A stretch of 64,000 nucleotides of DNA from Amycolatopsis coloradensis (GCF_037997115.1 NZ_CP150484.1:3620328-3684327); one strand, 5' to 3'. Counted from the first letter of the stretch, positions 17,718 through 26,165 are shown. The notes: generated by a model not told the origin, from the letters alone. A program made the numbers and translations.

Positions 17718-17816
17718 GTGGAGATCCTCGTCAGCCGGATCCTCGCCAAGCTGGGCTGCGCGAACCGTGTCCAGGCCGCGATCCTCGCCCACGACGCGGG
17801 CATCCTGCGCGGCTGA
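17718..17816 (+). pseudogene. C-terminal tail of a LuxR-type response regulator
   Basis: VEILVSRILAKLGCANRVQA followed by AILAHDAGILRG and a stop is the recognition helix and C-terminus of NarL/LuxR regulators. The receiver and first HTH helices are absent, and the piece directly abuts the hydrolase remnant, so it is debris of a deletion or recombination. Confidence 0.7.
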
Positions 17817-17846
17817 GCGGGCCTCTGGTCTTCACGCGGCTTCTCT

Positions 17847-17865
17847 GTTAGGAAAGGTTCCTAAC
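17847..17865. promoter_or_regulatory. Inverted repeat upstream of the alkaline phosphatase
   Basis: GTTAGGAA-AGG-TTCCTAAC is a perfect 8-bp inverted repeat with a 3-base spacer, ending 14 bases before the phosphatase start. Its place in the leader suggests an operator or a transcript-level element. The regulator is unknown; phosphate control is possible but the site does not look like a PHO box. Confidence 0.55.
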
Positions 17866-17879
17866 TAATGGGAGGCGAT

Positions 17880-19097
17880 GTGCGCGGACGTGGGCTGGCG
17901 GCGGCGACGGTTCTGGTGGTCCTGTGCGGTGGCTCGGCCGCCGTCGCGGACACGACAGCGGCGGGGTCCGGGGCGCGCTCGGCACGCAACATCATCTACA
18001 TCCAGGGCGACGGCCTCGGCCTCGGCCAGCGTGACCTGCTCCGGCTGGCGCTCAAGGGAAAGAACGGCAGGCTGGCGATGGACGGGCTCGCGGTCACCGG
18101 CCTCGTGCGGACGTCCTCGGACGACCCCGACGAGATCGTCACCGACTCTGCCGCCGCGGCCACCGCCCTCGCGACCGGGCACAAGACGCGCAACGGCGCT
18201 GTCGGGGTGGACGCCCACGGGCGCCCGCTGGAGACAATCCTCGAACGGGCGAAGCGGGCGGGGAAGTCGACCGGCCTCGTGACGACCGCGCAGGTGACCG
18301 GCGCGTCGCCCGCGGCCTTCGCGGCACACGTGCCCAGCCGGGACTCGCAGAGCGACATCGCGAAGCAGTACATCGAGAACAGCCGCCCGGACGTTCTGCT
18401 CGGCGGAGGCGAGGACTGGTGGTATCCGAAGGGGAACCCCGGGCTCTGGCCGGACAAACCGGGGGAGGAGAGCCGCAGTCCGTACGGCAACCTTGTCGAA
18501 CGCGCGCAGCGAACGGGCTACACCTATGTGCGTGACGGCGACGAACTGGGGAATACGCGGGCGAACCGGATCCTCGGCCTGTTCGCGAACGAGGACATGG
18601 TCGACTACGGACCGGACGGCGTCGGGAAGTACGCGCCGCGGGTGCCGCTCCAGCAGATGGCGCGCAAGGCGCTGGACACCCTCTCGAAGAACCCGCGCGG
18701 CTTCTTCCTGTTCCTGGAGGAGGAGGGAACCGACGGGATGTCGCACGAGAACAACGCGCACGGCGTGATCGACGCCGGCCGCGCGCTCGACGACACCGTC
18801 GCCGAGGTCATGCGGTTCGTCCGCACGCATCCCGACACGCTGGTGATCATCGGCGGCGACCACGAGACCGGCGGGCTGGCCATCGAGAACTACGACGCCT
18901 CCGGCACCGATCCCGACCAGGACGGGCCGTTCGACGTCCCGGGTTCGAAGCTCCGGTTCACTGTGGACTGGACGACCCACGACCACACCGGCTCCGACAC
19001 CCCGGTCACCGCCGAAGGGCCCGGCTCCACCCGTTTGGGTGGCACGGTCGAGAACACCGACGTCCACTGGGTGATGCGGGCGGCAAGCGGCCTCTGA
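17880..19097 (+). CDS. Secreted alkaline phosphatase (PhoA superfamily)
   Basis: 405 residues. The signal peptide is MRGRGLAAATVLVVLCGG.. ending near AVA. GTG 17880 follows GGGAGG. Metal and catalytic sites are visible: QGDGLG, the serine nucleophile in VTDSAAAATALATGHKT, EEEGTDGMSHENN and GGDHETGG. The enzyme releases phosphate from monoesters outside the cell. A clean terminator follows and the upstream gene debris is unrelated, so it is probably monocistronic under the 17847-17865 repeat. Confidence 0.92.
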   Translation: MRGRGLAAATVLVVLCGGSAAVADTTAAGSGARSARNIIYIQGDGLGLGQRDLLRLALKGKNGRLAMDGLAVTGLVRTSSDDPDEIVTDSAAAATALATGHKTRNGAVGVDAHGRPLETILERAKRAGKSTGLVTTAQVTGASPAAFAAHVPSRDSQSDIAKQYIENSRPDVLLGGGEDWWYPKGNPGLWPDKPGEESRSPYGNLVERAQRTGYTYVRDGDELGNTRANRILGLFANEDMVDYGPDGVGKYAPRVPLQQMARKALDTLSKNPRGFFLFLEEEGTDGMSHENNAHGVIDAGRALDDTVAEVMRFVRTHPDTLVIIGGDHETGGLAIENYDASGTDPDQDGPFDVPGSKLRFTVDWTTHDHTGSDTPVTAEGPGSTRLGGTVENTDVHWVMRAASGL

Positions 19098-19104
19098 ACC
19101 GGAA

Positions 19105-19135
19105 AAGGCCACCTCCGGCGACGGGAGGTGGCCTT
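19105..19135 (+). terminator. Bidirectional terminator between phosphatase and PdtaR genes
   Basis: A perfect 12-bp stem (19105-19116 with 19124-19135) is flanked by A-rich sequence on the left and CTT on the right. It lies between two convergent genes. Confidence 0.85.
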
Positions 19136-19148
19136 CACGGGCGTCGGG

Positions 19149-19760
19149 TCAGCCGATGCTTTCGACGACCGCCTCGGCGACCGCCTTCATCGTGGTCCGG
19201 CGGTCCATCGCGGTGCGCTGTATCCAGCGGAACGCGTCCGGCTCGGTGAGCCCCTGACGGCTCATCAGCAGCCCCTTGGCGCGGTCGATGACCTTGCGCG
19301 TCTCGAGCCGGTCCGTGAGGCCCGCGACCTCGGACTCGAGCGCCTGGAGCTCGGCGAACCGGCTCACGGCCAGCTCGATGGCCGGCACCAGGTCACGTTT
19401 GGCGAACGGCTTGACCAGGTACGCCATCGTGCCCGCGTCCCTGGCCCGCTCGACGAGGTCGCGCTGACTGAACGCGGTCAAAATGACGACCGGCGCGATC
19501 CGGTCGCCGGTGATCTTGGAGGCGGCCTCGATACCGTCGAGCTTGGGCATCTTGACGTCGAGAATCACCAGGTCGGGCTTCAACTCGGTGGCCAGGTTGA
19601 TGGCCTGCTCGCCATCCCCGGCCTCACCGACCACCTCATAACCCTCTTCGCGGAGCATCTCGACGAGATCCAGACGGATGAGGGCCTCATCTTCGGCCAC
19701 GAGCACCCGCCGCTGGGGTGCGGCGACGGCACCGTTGGCCTCGGCAGCCTGCTCGGTCAC
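19149..19760 (-). CDS. pdtaR: PdtaR-type response regulator with ANTAR RNA-binding domain
   Basis: 203 residues. The receiver domain has the EDE acidic pocket, the phospho-acceptor in LVILDVKMP, T in VVILTAF and K in YLVKPF. The C-terminal ANTAR domain is TRKVIDRAKGLLMSRQGLTE followed by AFRWIQRTAMDRRTTM. ANTAR regulators bind paired hairpins and antiterminate transcription. GTG 19760 follows AGGAGG. The adjacent rightward tRNA gene holds the AICE attachment site. Confidence 0.93.
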   Translation of the reverse strand: MTEQAAEANGAVAAPQRRVLVAEDEALIRLDLVEMLREEGYEVVGEAGDGEQAINLATELKPDLVILDVKMPKLDGIEAASKITGDRIAPVVILTAFSQRDLVERARDAGTMAYLVKPFAKRDLVPAIELAVSRFAELQALESEVAGLTDRLETRKVIDRAKGLLMSRQGLTEPDAFRWIQRTAMDRRTTMKAVAEAVVESIG

Positions 19761-19932
19761 CGGGGTCCTCCTGAAGGTCGTCGGGCAGTTCGGCTCGCGG
19801 TCTGTCCGCGAACCTGAAGCCTACCGGGAACGATCCAGACGGCTAGATGGCGTTCACCACGTCAGACGGTCGTCACACTCCAGGCCCGGCGAACGGCGCG
19901 CTCCCGTGATCCCGTAAAGTTCACGGGGCACC

Positions 19933-20006
19933 GCCCCCGTAGCCCAACTGGCAGAGGCAACGGATTCAAAACCCGTCCAGTGTGAGTTCGAATCTCACCG
20001 GGGGCA
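19933..20006 (+). tRNA. tRNA with CAA anticodon position, class I; attB of the AICE
   Basis: The 74 bases fold as a tRNA: acceptor GCCCCCG with CGGGGGC, T-arm GTGAG-TTCGAAT-CTCAC, and anticodon loop TTCAAAA. The anticodon reads CAA (Leu, UUG codon), but the variable loop is only about five bases, whereas bacterial tRNA-Leu normally has a long arm. The anticodon stem closes on an A.C mismatch (ACGGA/CCCGT). Identity is therefore uncertain. Its 3' 46 bases are the left copy of the element's direct repeat, so the gene stays intact after integration. Confidence 0.8.
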
Positions 20007-20007
20007 C
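19961..20007. repeat. attL direct repeat
   Basis: Left copy of the 47-bp direct repeat, from the anticodon stem through the 3' end of the tRNA plus two bases. It matches 45147-45193 exactly; the flanks differ immediately on both sides. Confidence 0.93.
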
Positions 20008-20026
20008 GCAGAACGACCAGCGAAAA

Positions 20027-20063
20027 CCGGCCCCTCACCAGGCAAAACCAGGTGAGGGGCCGG
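20027..20063. terminator. Terminator hairpin between tRNA and integrase
   Basis: A perfect 13-bp stem (20027-20039 with 20051-20063) with an 11-base loop. It lies between the rightward tRNA and the 3' end of the leftward integrase gene and can insulate both. Confidence 0.8.
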
Positions 20064-20161
20064 TGTCGTGTTGTCCGGCTGTATCCGGCTGAAACCGGTG
20101 TCCTACGGGTGACCACCCCCATTACGCCCCCAAATTTCGCGGCACGCGGCAGGAGGCGGCG

Positions 20162-21568
20162 TCATTGGTCCTCGTCCATGCCCTCCGTCCAGCCCAGGGC
20201 TTCCTCGATCCGTTGGTGGGCGGCGGATTCCAGCCCGGCGATCACCTTGGCGTAGATCTGGTGCAGCACCGCCACGGAATGCCCGGCCCATTCGGCGCAC
20301 TGGGTGGACGGAACGCCGCCCGCCAGCCACGTGGACACGCACGCGTGCCGGAGGTCGTACGGTCGCCTGCCCAGGGGTGAGGCGTATTCGGCCTCGGTGA
20401 GCACTGCCCGTCGCGCGTTGTCCCAGACCCTCGCGATCGTCGACTCAGCGAGATCTCCACCGACAAGACTCCGGAACAGCCGGCCGTCCGCCGCCACTCC
20501 GTGCTCCGCCAGGTGTGCGTGCAGGATCGCGGTGAGCGGCGGAGGAGACGGCACGGTGCGAACCTCGCCTCGCCCGCGCTGCTTGAGCTGCCGACGGTCA
20601 CGCCGGCCACCGGAATCGGTCCACGCGGCACCGGCGATCGGTGCCGTCTCGGACAGCAGCAGTTCACCCCATCCGCGTTCCGGCAACTGGAGGTCCGGTT
20701 TGGACAGCATGGCGGCCTCTTCCGGTCGAAGCGCCGCGTAGTACATGACCGCGAAGAACGCCTTGAGCATCGGGCCGGACGAACGCCGCGGTGCTGTGTC
20801 GACCTTCTGCGCCCCGACTGCTGTTAGCAGCTTCCGCGCTTGAGAGGGATTGATGACCACGCGCTTGTCGATCGCTCGCACGGTCTTCGGCGCCGTCCAC
20901 TTCACCTCGGAGAGACGGTTCGCCGTCACCAGCTTCAACTCGTCGGCGTACTCCAGCATGTTGTGGATGACCGCGCGTTTCCGGCCCACGGTCTTGGCCG
21001 CGGCCTGCTTCCCGTCGAGCTTCAAGGAGATCTGGTCGAGGACTTCACGCAGCTTCGCGAGATCGCTCAGCCGCGACGTTGGGAGCGTGTTCGAGGCCAC
21101 CCACTTGAGCGCGTCCTCAATCTCCGGGGGCTTGGCGTCATCCCGTCTCTTCATGTTGAACGCCCAGCCGGTTAGCGCACGACGGAGAACCTTGTCGTCG
21201 GGCATTCCTCGTGTGGTCTTGAGCATGGCCGGTAATGCCGACGCCAGCGCATCGGCATTACCGGCACGTGACTTCGCCGCCGCTCGCGGCCATTTCATGT
21301 CGATGTACTTGCACGCGAACGCGAAGAACGGCATGTCTGCCTCGTTGCGCAGCATCGACACGGGCAGCCCTCGCGTGCAATGGAACGCTTCGCCACGTCG
21401 AGCGGCGGCCACGAGATCCGAGCGGACGCTTTCGGCGTGCGCGTGTGTGTCGAGCTTCTCGTCGAAGCGTTGTCCGGCGACGAACCACACCACGCGATAG
21501 GAGGTCTTGGTCTTTCCCCGCCGTGTCTCGATATTCCAGATTTTGACGTCGTAGCTGGTTTCGCTCAT
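20162..21568 (-). CDS. int: Tyrosine site-specific integrase of the AICE
   Basis: 468 residues. The N-terminal half holds the arm- and core-binding regions; the C-terminal catalytic domain has the first arginine in YYAALRPEEAAML, then RPYDLRHACVSTWLAGGVP with the second box and GHS, and the tyrosine in LHQIYAKVI. It catalyses recombination between the 47-bp attachment sites. It is the gene nearest attL and shares a 4-base overlap with Xis, the usual int-xis unit. Confidence 0.95.
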   Translation of the reverse strand: MSETSYDVKIWNIETRRGKTKTSYRVVWFVAGQRFDEKLDTHAHAESVRSDLVAAARRGEAFHCTRGLPVSMLRNEADMPFFAFACKYIDMKWPRAAAKSRAGNADALASALPAMLKTTRGMPDDKVLRRALTGWAFNMKRRDDAKPPEIEDALKWVASNTLPTSRLSDLAKLREVLDQISLKLDGKQAAAKTVGRKRAVIHNMLEYADELKLVTANRLSEVKWTAPKTVRAIDKRVVINPSQARKLLTAVGAQKVDTAPRRSSGPMLKAFFAVMYYAALRPEEAAMLSKPDLQLPERGWGELLLSETAPIAGAAWTDSGGRRDRRQLKQRGRGEVRTVPSPPPLTAILHAHLAEHGVAADGRLFRSLVGGDLAESTIARVWDNARRAVLTEAEYASPLGRRPYDLRHACVSTWLAGGVPSTQCAEWAGHSVAVLHQIYAKVIAGLESAAHQRIEEALGWTEGMDEDQ

Positions 21569-21777
21569 GCGGCCTCCTCGGTGCGACCCTCAAGCCAGCT
21601 CTCGAAATCGGAGCGGCGAATGCGGATCTGGTTGTTGGGGAGCTTGATGCAGCGGGGCGCCACCTTCTTCGCCCGCCATTCGTTGAAAGTGGAACGGGCC
21701 AGACCGCCGCCAAGCTCGGCGAGCACTTCGGCGATGGTGAGCCACTCGGCGCGTTTCGGATCGCGTGTGCGGGACAT
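21565..21777 (-). CDS. xis: Excisionase-type MerR/AlpA helix-turn-helix protein
   Basis: 70 residues. WLTIAEVLAELGGGLARSTF is a winged-helix DNA-binding motif; the C-terminal part (CIKLPNNQIRIRRSDFESWL) is the usual wing and helix of Xis/AlpA proteins. ATG 21777 is chosen; the frame remains open upstream through the repeat region but lacks protein-like sequence there. It overlaps the integrase start by 4 bases and likely directs excision. Confidence 0.9.
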   Translation of the reverse strand: MSRTRDPKRAEWLTIAEVLAELGGGLARSTFNEWRAKKVAPRCIKLPNNQIRIRRSDFESWLEGRTEEAA

Positions 21778-22257
21778 CGAAGAGGCCTTTCGTTCAGGCA
21801 CGCCAAACCGGCCCGTCGGTGGTAGTCCGGCGACCCGTTGCGGCGTGACTTTGTGTGTTCGGTGGCGGGTGCTGCTGGGCGGGGGTACGCACAGAACCCA
21901 CAAAACCCTCAGAACCTCCGGGGGTGGCGGGTCTGTGCAGATCAGGGGTGGTTTCTGGTGTGTGCTGGCCGCGTCCACAAAACCGTGCACAGAACTTCTG
22001 TGTGCGCACAGAACCCCCGGGGCAGGGTCGTGGGACTCGGCCCCGGGGGCGGTTTCGGTGGCTGTCGGTGACGGTCGGTCGGGTTGGTGTTGTGGTGGGC
22101 GGCCGGGGGTTTTGTGTGCACACAGAAGTTCTGTGCCAGGTTTTGTGTACTCCTGGGACACCTGCCGGGCGGGCCGTTGACCTGCGCAAACGGGTCGCCC
22201 GGGAGGTTGTGAGGGTTTTGTGGGTTCTGTGCGCACCCCCGGTTCTGGTGGGTTGGG
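21778..22257. repeat. Repeat-rich non-coding block, candidate replication or control region
   Basis: About 480 bases without a convincing gene. A 23-bp sequence at 21889-21911 recurs inverted and exact at 22210-22232. Between them are two perfect 15-bp palindromes, CACAGAACTTCTGTG at 21988-22002 and CACAGAAGTTCTGTG at 22121-22135, plus more CACAGAAC and TTTTGTG copies. The block separates int-xis from the replication genes. In AICEs this place can hold control sites or the origin; the role is inferred. Confidence 0.65.
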
Positions 22258-23844
22258 TCAGGTGGTGCGGTAGATGGGGTGGCGCCAGTAGTGCGGGCTG
22301 GGCGGTCGTCCTCCTTTGCTGGTGCGTTCGGGCTGGGTTTCGGCGGCGACGTGTCCGAGGTCTGCCAGCAGTTCGAGGGCGCGTTTGAATTCGTCGGTTT
22401 TCATCTGTTTGGTGCGGATCTTCTGGAATGCCTGGCGGATGGTGAACCGGTCTCCGAGTTCCCAGTCGCGGCGGCTGATGCGGTCGAGGATGCGGCGGGC
22501 GATCCGGATGGTGTCGTCTTGGCCGATGTATTCGAGGGTCGCTTGGGCGTGGGTGGCGTAGTACTGGGTGATGCGCCACGCGTTCGCGACGGTGGTGTCG
22601 GAGATTTGTGGGTTGTTCCACGCGGTGCGTGGGTATTCGGCGAGGTGGAGCAGGGCGGCGATGCGGGCGGTTTGCCCGGCGAGTTTCCCGGCCCAGTCGG
22701 CGATGTCGGCCCATTCCCCGCCCTGGGGGTCGAGCCGCGGTTCGATCTCGGCTTCGATGTCGGCCATGAGGTCGTCGGCGGCCGGGGAGAACTCCAGCGT
22801 GACGGGTTCCTCGAAGCCGTGGAGCGCGGTAGCCATGGCGAGCATCTTGGCGGTGTAGGCCTCGGCGACCTCCTGCGGAATCGGGTCGGGCCGGATCTTG
22901 CGGCGGCCGGACAACGGGATGGGGCGGGCGAACAGGATCCGGGCGAGGAACCCGTTTCCGCGCAGTTTCGGCGGCAGGTCCTCGATCACGGTGGGCTGGA
23001 TGGTCAACCCCAACGTGAGTGCGGGGCGGGCGACGTATTCGGAGCGGTCGCCGCGGTCGACCCGGAGTTCGGTTCCGCTGTAGCCCTTGAGGAACACTTC
23101 GGCGTTGACGTTGCCGCTGTAGCGTCCGGCGACGATTTCGAAGATGGTGCCCTCATCGGAGAGGACGGCCAGCCTGCCGTCCTGTTGGGCGAGGATGGTG
23201 GCGACCTTCTGTGGTGTGACGTCGTCGGCGATCAGCTGGGGCGGGTGCGGGATCGCGATCGCGTCGGCCTGCAACGCGGCGTCGACCGCGTCCGCGATGG
23301 CTTCCTCCTGGGCTTGCTGGTCGGTGAGTTCCTCCCCGGTGATCGTGGCGGCTTTCTTCTGGGCTTTGTCGCGGGCGGATTCGGCCATCTGCTGCTGCAT
23401 CCGCGCGGTCTCGATGCTGTGGCGGGCTTCCTCCCGCAACGTCCGTTCCAGGGTTCGGATGGGTTCGGTCATCAGCGTGAACACCGGGGACTTCCGCGCG
23501 GACGGTTCCATGATTACGACGGTGAACAGGGTGGTTTGCTCGGCCCAGCCGTCACGGACCTTGACCATCACCCGGCCCCCGGCCGCCGTCGACAACGTCG
23601 CGAGGGCGAGCGCGCCGGGCAGATCGACCGGGGTCTGCATGGTTTCGGCGACCGCGTCGGTGAAGTCCGCCAGCCACCCCGGCAGCGCCTCGCTCGGGAA
23701 CCGGGACAGCGCGTGCAGGTTCGACAGTGGCGCGGGCCGGTCCGGCCACGGCGAGGCTCCGTCTTCGCTGGCAGGCACAACGGTTCCGGTGGGGGCGGGG
23801 CGTCCCGGGAAGTCCCGGATGTTGGTGGCGGGTTCTGCGGACAC
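22258..23844 (-). CDS. DUF3987-type replication-associated protein
   Basis: 528 residues. The DUF3987 core begins ALPGWLADFTDAVAETMQTP and includes VVIMEPSARKSPVF, which occupies the place of a Walker A loop in this P-loop-like family, then VLSDEGTIFEIVAGRYSG. The C-terminal 80 residues look like a winged helix. Such proteins are encoded with prim-pol proteins in AICEs and phages and are thought to act as a helicase or primase partner. The gene starts 54 bases after the methyltransferase gene. Confidence 0.82.
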   Translation of the reverse strand: MSAEPATNIRDFPGRPAPTGTVVPASEDGASPWPDRPAPLSNLHALSRFPSEALPGWLADFTDAVAETMQTPVDLPGALALATLSTAAGGRVMVKVRDGWAEQTTLFTVVIMEPSARKSPVFTLMTEPIRTLERTLREEARHSIETARMQQQMAESARDKAQKKAATITGEELTDQQAQEEAIADAVDAALQADAIAIPHPPQLIADDVTPQKVATILAQQDGRLAVLSDEGTIFEIVAGRYSGNVNAEVFLKGYSGTELRVDRGDRSEYVARPALTLGLTIQPTVIEDLPPKLRGNGFLARILFARPIPLSGRRKIRPDPIPQEVAEAYTAKMLAMATALHGFEEPVTLEFSPAADDLMADIEAEIEPRLDPQGGEWADIADWAGKLAGQTARIAALLHLAEYPRTAWNNPQISDTTVANAWRITQYYATHAQATLEYIGQDDTIRIARRILDRISRRDWELGDRFTIRQAFQKIRTKQMKTDEFKRALELLADLGHVAAETQPERTSKGGRPPSPHYWRHPIYRTT

Positions 23845-23898
23845 GACGTACCTCCGCGATCGTTGTGGTGCTGTGGTGCGGGTTCGAGCCGCACCAGG

Positions 23899-25485
23899 TC
23901 ATGCGGCGGGCTCCAGCGGCTCGCCGGAGAAGGTTTCGATCAGGGCTGATGCGAGGACTTCGGCCATGGCGGGCGGGACGGCGTTGCCGTAGCCGCGGAC
24001 CTGTGCGCGTTTGACCTTGCTGGACATCTTGTAGCCGGACGGGAAGCCCATACCGGCGCCGATCTCGTGGGGTTCGAGCATCCGGAAGGTGCACTTGTCC
24101 ACCGGCGGGCCCTCGCCTCCGAGCAGGGCGTAGCGGTCCTTGGTGGTCAGCGTCCCGATCGGCTGGCCGGTCGAGTGGGTGCCGCCGTTGCCGTAGTAGG
24201 ACATCAGCAGCGCCAGCTCCCGCCCGTCGGCCGGGGGCCCGACCAGGCCGTGGTGGTTGCCTCCGGCCGACACGGTCGGGATCGGCCCGTCGACCGGGTA
24301 GGCGGTCTTGGCGGAGCCGCCGTTGCGCTGGATGGAGATGAACGGCGGCACCACGACCGCGGTCTCCCGGCGGCAGGTCTGCGATCGCATCGGCCGGTCG
24401 ATGGTGATCGCGGTGCCCACCCCGGCCCGCGCCGCACAGGACACGAGCAGCGGCGGGCACACCAGCCCGTCGGTCTCCCGGGTAGTCCTGGTGGGCAGGG
24501 GCTCGTCGACGGAGGTGGCGTGCTGGCGCCAAGTACCTCCGGCCGGGGCCAGCAGCGCGCCCATGTGCCGCTCCAGACCGGCTTCGATCCGGGCCATCGT
24601 CTTCGGCGTGAGCGGGTCCGGCCGGCCGCGCTCGTCGACCCGTTCCCCGATCCGCTGCCCCGGGTCCAGGCTCCAGTCGATGATGGTCGACGCGGCCATC
24701 ACCTCCGGCTCCACGATCTGGTTGCGGCACTTGCGGTGCGGGCACTTGTAGACGTACTGGCCGTTGCGAATGCCGTAGACCCCCATCACGTCACCGGGCT
24801 TCTTGAACACCTGCACCGCGGCCACGATCTCGTCACAGGTGCTGCAATAGGCCTTGGGGCGCAGCCACTTGTCCCAGTCCGGGACCCGTCCGAGGCTCTT
24901 GTGGCAGTAGCCGAGGAAGAACCGGTTCCGCGACTGCGCGACCTTCCCCAGCGTCGGGCCGGTGACGTGCATGGCGTTGAGCGCGATCACCCAGGTCCGG
25001 TAGCCCTCGGCCTCGATCTCGCGGCGCCAGCGCTTGAACTCCGACCACTTCACCACCTGCACCACGTTCTCCACCACGCCACCGAGCACGGGTTTGCCGC
25101 GCCGGTTCATCGCGCGCAGGTAGCGCGGGACCTCCTCCATCAGCGCGCGGGCCCGCGCCACCGACGGGTCGAGCGCCTTCGGCCCGGTCTTGGGATCGAA
25201 CAGGACACCTTGCAGGTTCTGGTCGAAGTCCCGCTTCACGCCGCGCGCGTCCGTCCACGGTGGGCACGCCGGTGAGGCCCAGAAGAAGTCCACGCGCGGG
25301 AACCCGCCGATGTCGGCCTTGGCGATGTCCCCGCGGTAGTGGTCCATCCCCGGGTGGTTCAGCCCGTGGGTGGCGATGGCGATCTTGTCGTGGTTCGCCG
25401 CGAGGATGCCCTCGGTGCCAGGGACGGCGAGCACGCCGGTGGTGTCGCCGCCGAACCCGGCGAACTCGTGATACGTCGTGAACAT
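23899..25485 (-). CDS. C5 cytosine DNA methyltransferase
   Basis: 528 residues from ATG 25485 (AGGAG upstream). Motif I is HEFAGFGGDTTG. The catalytic motif IV appears as SPACPPWTDARG, with alanine where most enzymes have proline before the cysteine. Motif VI is VVENVVQVV. A zinc-binding CSTCDE and CPHRKC insert precedes the target-recognition region, and the C-terminal motifs IX-X (GMGFPSGY, GYGNAVPP) are present. No restriction partner is adjacent, so it is an orphan that could protect the element from host or rival restriction. Confidence 0.92.
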   Translation of the reverse strand: MFTTYHEFAGFGGDTTGVLAVPGTEGILAANHDKIAIATHGLNHPGMDHYRGDIAKADIGGFPRVDFFWASPACPPWTDARGVKRDFDQNLQGVLFDPKTGPKALDPSVARARALMEEVPRYLRAMNRRGKPVLGGVVENVVQVVKWSEFKRWRREIEAEGYRTWVIALNAMHVTGPTLGKVAQSRNRFFLGYCHKSLGRVPDWDKWLRPKAYCSTCDEIVAAVQVFKKPGDVMGVYGIRNGQYVYKCPHRKCRNQIVEPEVMAASTIIDWSLDPGQRIGERVDERGRPDPLTPKTMARIEAGLERHMGALLAPAGGTWRQHATSVDEPLPTRTTRETDGLVCPPLLVSCAARAGVGTAITIDRPMRSQTCRRETAVVVPPFISIQRNGGSAKTAYPVDGPIPTVSAGGNHHGLVGPPADGRELALLMSYYGNGGTHSTGQPIGTLTTKDRYALLGGEGPPVDKCTFRMLEPHEIGAGMGFPSGYKMSSKVKRAQVRGYGNAVPPAMAEVLASALIETFSGEPLEPAA

Positions 25486-25568
25486 CAGCTCTCCTCGGGT
25501 CGGCGCGGGCGGGTGTGCAGGTACGGCGGCAGGTCGTCGATGCGGCGGGCAATGAGAGGCGGGATCAT
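25485..25568 (-). CDS. 27-residue ORF linked by overlaps on both sides
   Basis: Starts at ATG 25568, overlapping the previous stop as ATGA, and ends TGA 25485-25487, overlapping the methyltransferase ATG. It begins MIPPLIARRIDDLPPYL and ends in an arginine-rich tail whose codons supply the methyltransferase ribosome site (GAGGAG). It may be a real peptide or only a translational coupler. Confidence 0.5.
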   Translation of the reverse strand: MIPPLIARRIDDLPPYLHTRPRRPEES

Positions 25569-26086
25569 CCGGCGAGCTCCCATCCGATGGCGATGTGGTC
25601 ATGGGTGGACAGGGCGGCGTGCCCGGCGGCGTCGAGGGTGGGTTCGCCGCGCAGGAACTCGTGCAGGTAGGAGTCCGGTTCGAGCCCGGCGCTGTAGAGG
25701 CAGGCTTCGCAGGTGCGGTGTGCCTTGGGCAGTTCCGCGTAGCCGGTCTCCCGGCATTCGCGGCAGGTGCGGCGGGCGGCCATCGCCTTCGCCAGCGCCT
25801 CCCGCCGGCCAGGGGTCATCGGCCGGACTGGCTTCGCGGCGTCGATGAGGTAGAGGTTGGCGTAGACGGTCTTCCCGGCCTTGCGGCACCGGAAGTACAG
25901 GAACGCCACCGGATCCTGACCACCCGGCCGTTTCCCCGACGCGCGCAGCTGGCGACGGGTGGCGAGCAAGTGCCGCGGTGCGGTGTTGCGCGACAGCAAC
26001 GGTTTCCCGTACAGGCGGCCGCGCGTGTATTCCAAATCGGGCGACCACGGCACCGCCGCGAGCACCCACGGGTATTGACGTGCCAT
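25565..26086 (-). CDS. RRQRL-motif zinc-binding protein
   Basis: 173 residues from ATG 26086 with GGGAGG upstream. The conserved segment ATRRQLRASGKRPGGQDPVA and a C-terminal CRECRETGY...CEACL pair of CxxC motifs match the AICE-associated family named for an RRQRL motif. A DNA- or RNA-binding role is assumed. It lies between prim-pol and methyltransferase genes with a 4-base overlap to the 27-residue ORF. Confidence 0.8.
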   Translation of the reverse strand: MARQYPWVLAAVPWSPDLEYTRGRLYGKPLLSRNTAPRHLLATRRQLRASGKRPGGQDPVAFLYFRCRKAGKTVYANLYLIDAAKPVRPMTPGRREALAKAMAARRTCRECRETGYAELPKAHRTCEACLYSAGLEPDSYLHEFLRGEPTLDAAGHAALSTHDHIAIGWELAG

Positions 26087-26165
26087 CGCTGTCCTCCCGG
26101 CCAGCACGGGCAGGGCCCGCGCAGCGGGTGGCTGCGCGGGCCCTGCAACGAACGACTGAAGGGGG

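Noticed and set aside
17865..19112. A 415-codon leftward frame opposite the alkaline phosphatase
   Set aside because: The phosphatase has complete catalytic motifs; the antisense frame has none.
19862..20122. A leftward ORF across the tRNA
   Set aside because: The sequence GEIRTHTGRVLNPLPL is the familiar antisense translation of a tRNA gene.
22279..23949. A 556-codon rightward frame opposite the DUF3987 gene
   Set aside because: Composition is Gly/Asp/Arg shadow sequence; the opposite strand has a clear family.
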